Positions 55,912 to 57,184 of a DNA stretch of 57,184 nucleotides are shown here, in pieces (position 1 is the first letter of the stretch; the number at the start of each line of letters is the position of its first letter). The notes below the pieces were generated by a model. The model saw nothing but the letters and a program-made list of their open reading frames with translations, did no database searches and had not been told where the DNA came from. Made by a program: the position numbers and the translations under genes. Source of the DNA: Clostridiales bacterium Firm_09. Lineage in GTDB: Bacteria > Bacillota > Clostridia > Christensenellales > DTU072. Location: positions 1 through 57,184 of the forward strand of contig LVAO01000016.1 of NCBI GenBank assembly GCA_001604065.1, read 5' to 3'.

Positions 55912-57036
55912 TTATAATCCTTTATAATAGGCACCCAGCTTGTCCGCGGTAACGATGGCTGCGGCGACATCCTTGGGGCTTACGGGGAAGGGCATCGAAT
56001 AAATGCTTTCGCCGGGAGCGCACGCCTTTTCTGCAACGGTCATCAGTCTGTCGCCGATGTCCTTGACGCCGAGGTCGGCAAGGCAGACAGGAAGCCCAAC
56101 CGAAATGCAGAAATCAATGACTTCCTCAATTTCTTCTGTGGGGGAGTTTTCCAGAACCAGCTGGCAGATGGTGCCAAAGGCAACCTTCTCTCCGTGATAG
56201 AACTTATGTGTTTCTTCCAGTACGGTCAGGCCGTTATGGATAGCGTGAGCCGCTGCAAGACCGCCGCTCTCAAATCCCAGCCCGGACAAGAGGATATTGG
56301 TCTCGATGATGTTTTCCAATGCGGGGGTAACAACCTTGTTCTGGCAGGATACCTTGGCTTTGTAACCGTCCTCCAGCAAGGACTCGTAGCAAAGCGTCGC
56401 AAGAGCAAAGGCTGCTTTGGTGCCCATAGCAGGAGCGGTATCCTTGTTGAGCGCGCCGCAGGGAAGCCCGGCGTTGACGCTGGCATAGGATTTGGTGTTG
56501 GCGCGCGCTTCAAAATAGGTCGAAAGCGCATCGCCCATGCCGGAAACCAGGAAGCGTACGGGCGCATTGGCAATGACGGTGGTGTCAATCAATACGACGC
56601 TGGGGCTCTGCTTGAAATAAGCGTATTCTTCAAAAGCGCCCTCGGGCGTGTAGATTACCGCAGAGTGGCTGGTTGGCGCATCGGTCGCAGCAATGGTGGG
56701 AACGATAATCAGGTTTTCGCCTTCGGCGACACACTTTGCCGTGTCAATCGCCTTGCCGCCGCCAAGACCGATCGTGCAGGCGCAGCGGTTTTCTTTGGCT
56801 GCCGCCTTAAGAGCGGCAATCTGTGGCTTCGAGCATTCGCCCATAAAAGGCGCGGTAATGAATTCTATTTTATATTTCGCAGCAGTCGCATCCAGTTTGG
56901 CCTTCACGCGGGCAACGTCGTCCTTATGCGCAATCAGAAGTGCCTTTTTCCCGAAGGTTTTTACGAAATAGCCAAGGTTTAAGAGCTCATCTTCGCCTTG
57001 AACATATTTTGTGGGACAAATAAATGCTTTTCTCAT
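55912..57036 (-). CDS. gldA: Glycerol dehydrogenase
   Basis: 374 residues from ATG 57036, chosen because AAGGAG lies upstream; the open frame begins 22 codons earlier, inside the promoter. NAD-binding and family signatures are 'GLGGGKAIDTAK' (about 93), 'VPTIAATDAPTS' (about 117), metal-binding GMGDALSTYFEA (about 169), 'GFESGGLAAAHAIHNGL' (about 247, His ligand) and 'FYHGEKVAFG' (about 270, His ligand). It is a Zn- or Fe-dependent oxidation of glycerol to dihydroxyacetone with NAD+. The product is the substrate of the kinase encoded next. Together they form the oxidative glycerol branch leading to DHAP. Confidence 0.9.
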   Translation of the reverse strand: MRKAFICPTKYVQGEDELLNLGYFVKTFGKKALLIAHKDDVARVKAKLDATAAKYKIEFITAPFMGECSKPQIAALKAAAKENRCACTIGLGGGKAIDTAKCVAEGENLIIVPTIAATDAPTSHSAVIYTPEGAFEEYAYFKQSPSVVLIDTTVIANAPVRFLVSGMGDALSTYFEARANTKSYASVNAGLPCGALNKDTAPAMGTKAAFALATLCYESLLEDGYKAKVSCQNKVVTPALENIIETNILLSGLGFESGGLAAAHAIHNGLTVLEETHKFYHGEKVAFGTICQLVLENSPTEEIEEVIDFCISVGLPVCLADLGVKDIGDRLMTVAEKACAPGESIYSMPFPVSPKDVAAAIVTADKLGAYYKGL

Positions 57037-57073
57037 TTTATAAACTCCTTTTTTGGAAATTTTTGCTTTTCTT

Positions 57074-57102
57074 ATTATATCCTTATAAAAATGTTTCGTC
57101 AA
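57074..57102 (-). promoter_or_regulatory. Promoter of gldA-dhaKL
   Basis: On the minus strand TTGACG (57097-57102), a 17-base spacer and perfect TATAAT (57074-57079), about 38 bases before the gldA ATG. Confidence 0.75.
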
Positions 57103-57141
57103 TACCGCATAAAAAATTAAAAAAATGTAAAAGTATCGAAG

Positions 57142-57177
57142 GAAAAAACAAAAGGCTGCCCTCCTGCAAGACAGCCT
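57142..57177 (-). terminator. Rho-independent terminator of an upstream gene outside the window
   Basis: An 8-bp stem with one G-U pair (AGGCTGTC/GGCAGCCT on the minus strand) with a 9-nt loop, followed by TTTTGTTTTTT. It isolates gldA from whatever minus-strand gene lies beyond the right edge. Confidence 0.85.
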
Positions 57178-57184
57178 GGTAATT

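Overview
The window comes from a low-to-moderate G+C Bacillota genome, most likely an uncultured anaerobic, gut-type Clostridia. The evidence is a Spo0A-type regulator, AAGGAGG-type ribosome binding sites, canonical TTGACA/TATAAT promoters with AT-rich spacers, a clostridial short MetH without a reactivation domain, and lipoproteins with Gram-positive lipoboxes. No rRNA, tRNA, CRISPR array, IS element or prophage was recognised.

Layout. (1) 3-5330 (+) is the 3' part of a giant exoprotein built of YDG/MBG-type modules and ending in a membrane anchor. (2) 5448-13503 (-) holds a 1997-residue secreted, membrane-anchored Ig-like repeat protein, followed closely by an SCP2-like gene and a class III aminotransferase gene. 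Both blocks end on one shared bidirectional terminator. (3) 13745-15372 holds an extremely acidic double zinc-ribbon protein (-), divergent from a Spo0A-type gene (+). The Spo0A gene has a degenerate receiver domain and a frameshift; its promoter region carries a perfect 0A box. (4) 15446-19873 (-) holds a propeller-like lipoprotein with its own promoter, and an AI-2E-family permease / unknown / HAD-IIA phosphatase cluster. (5) 20019-43484 (-) is the centrepiece: three giant or large lipoproteins (721, 3068 and 3832 residues) in tandem. The two giants are visibly paralogous and probably form one transcript of about 21 kb that ends with a 33-residue single-span membrane peptide. (6) 43765-48013 (+) holds an OYE/2,4-dienoyl-CoA reductase-type flavoenzyme plus the two subunits of an aconitase X, and 48136-50562 (+) is a cation P-type ATPase. 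(7) 50605-57036 (-) holds metF-metH (methyl-THF synthesis and use) and gldA-dhaKL (glycerol to DHA to DHAP).

How it fits together. About half of the window encodes very large cell-surface proteins. They carry signal peptides or lipoboxes and C-terminal membrane anchors, with no LPXTG sorting signal. Shared module types (MBG-like modules, an IDPY...LP repeat, a parallel beta-helix end) link genes that are otherwise separate, suggesting an envelope or adhesion system assembled from common parts. The housekeeping metabolism at the right end is conventional. The most unusual items are the paralogous giant lipoprotein operon and its undescribed-looking repeat, the Spo0A with a Glu at the phospho-Asp position plus a frameshift, the (TA)7 tract inside a giant-exoprotein promoter spacer, and the 33-residue membrane peptide.
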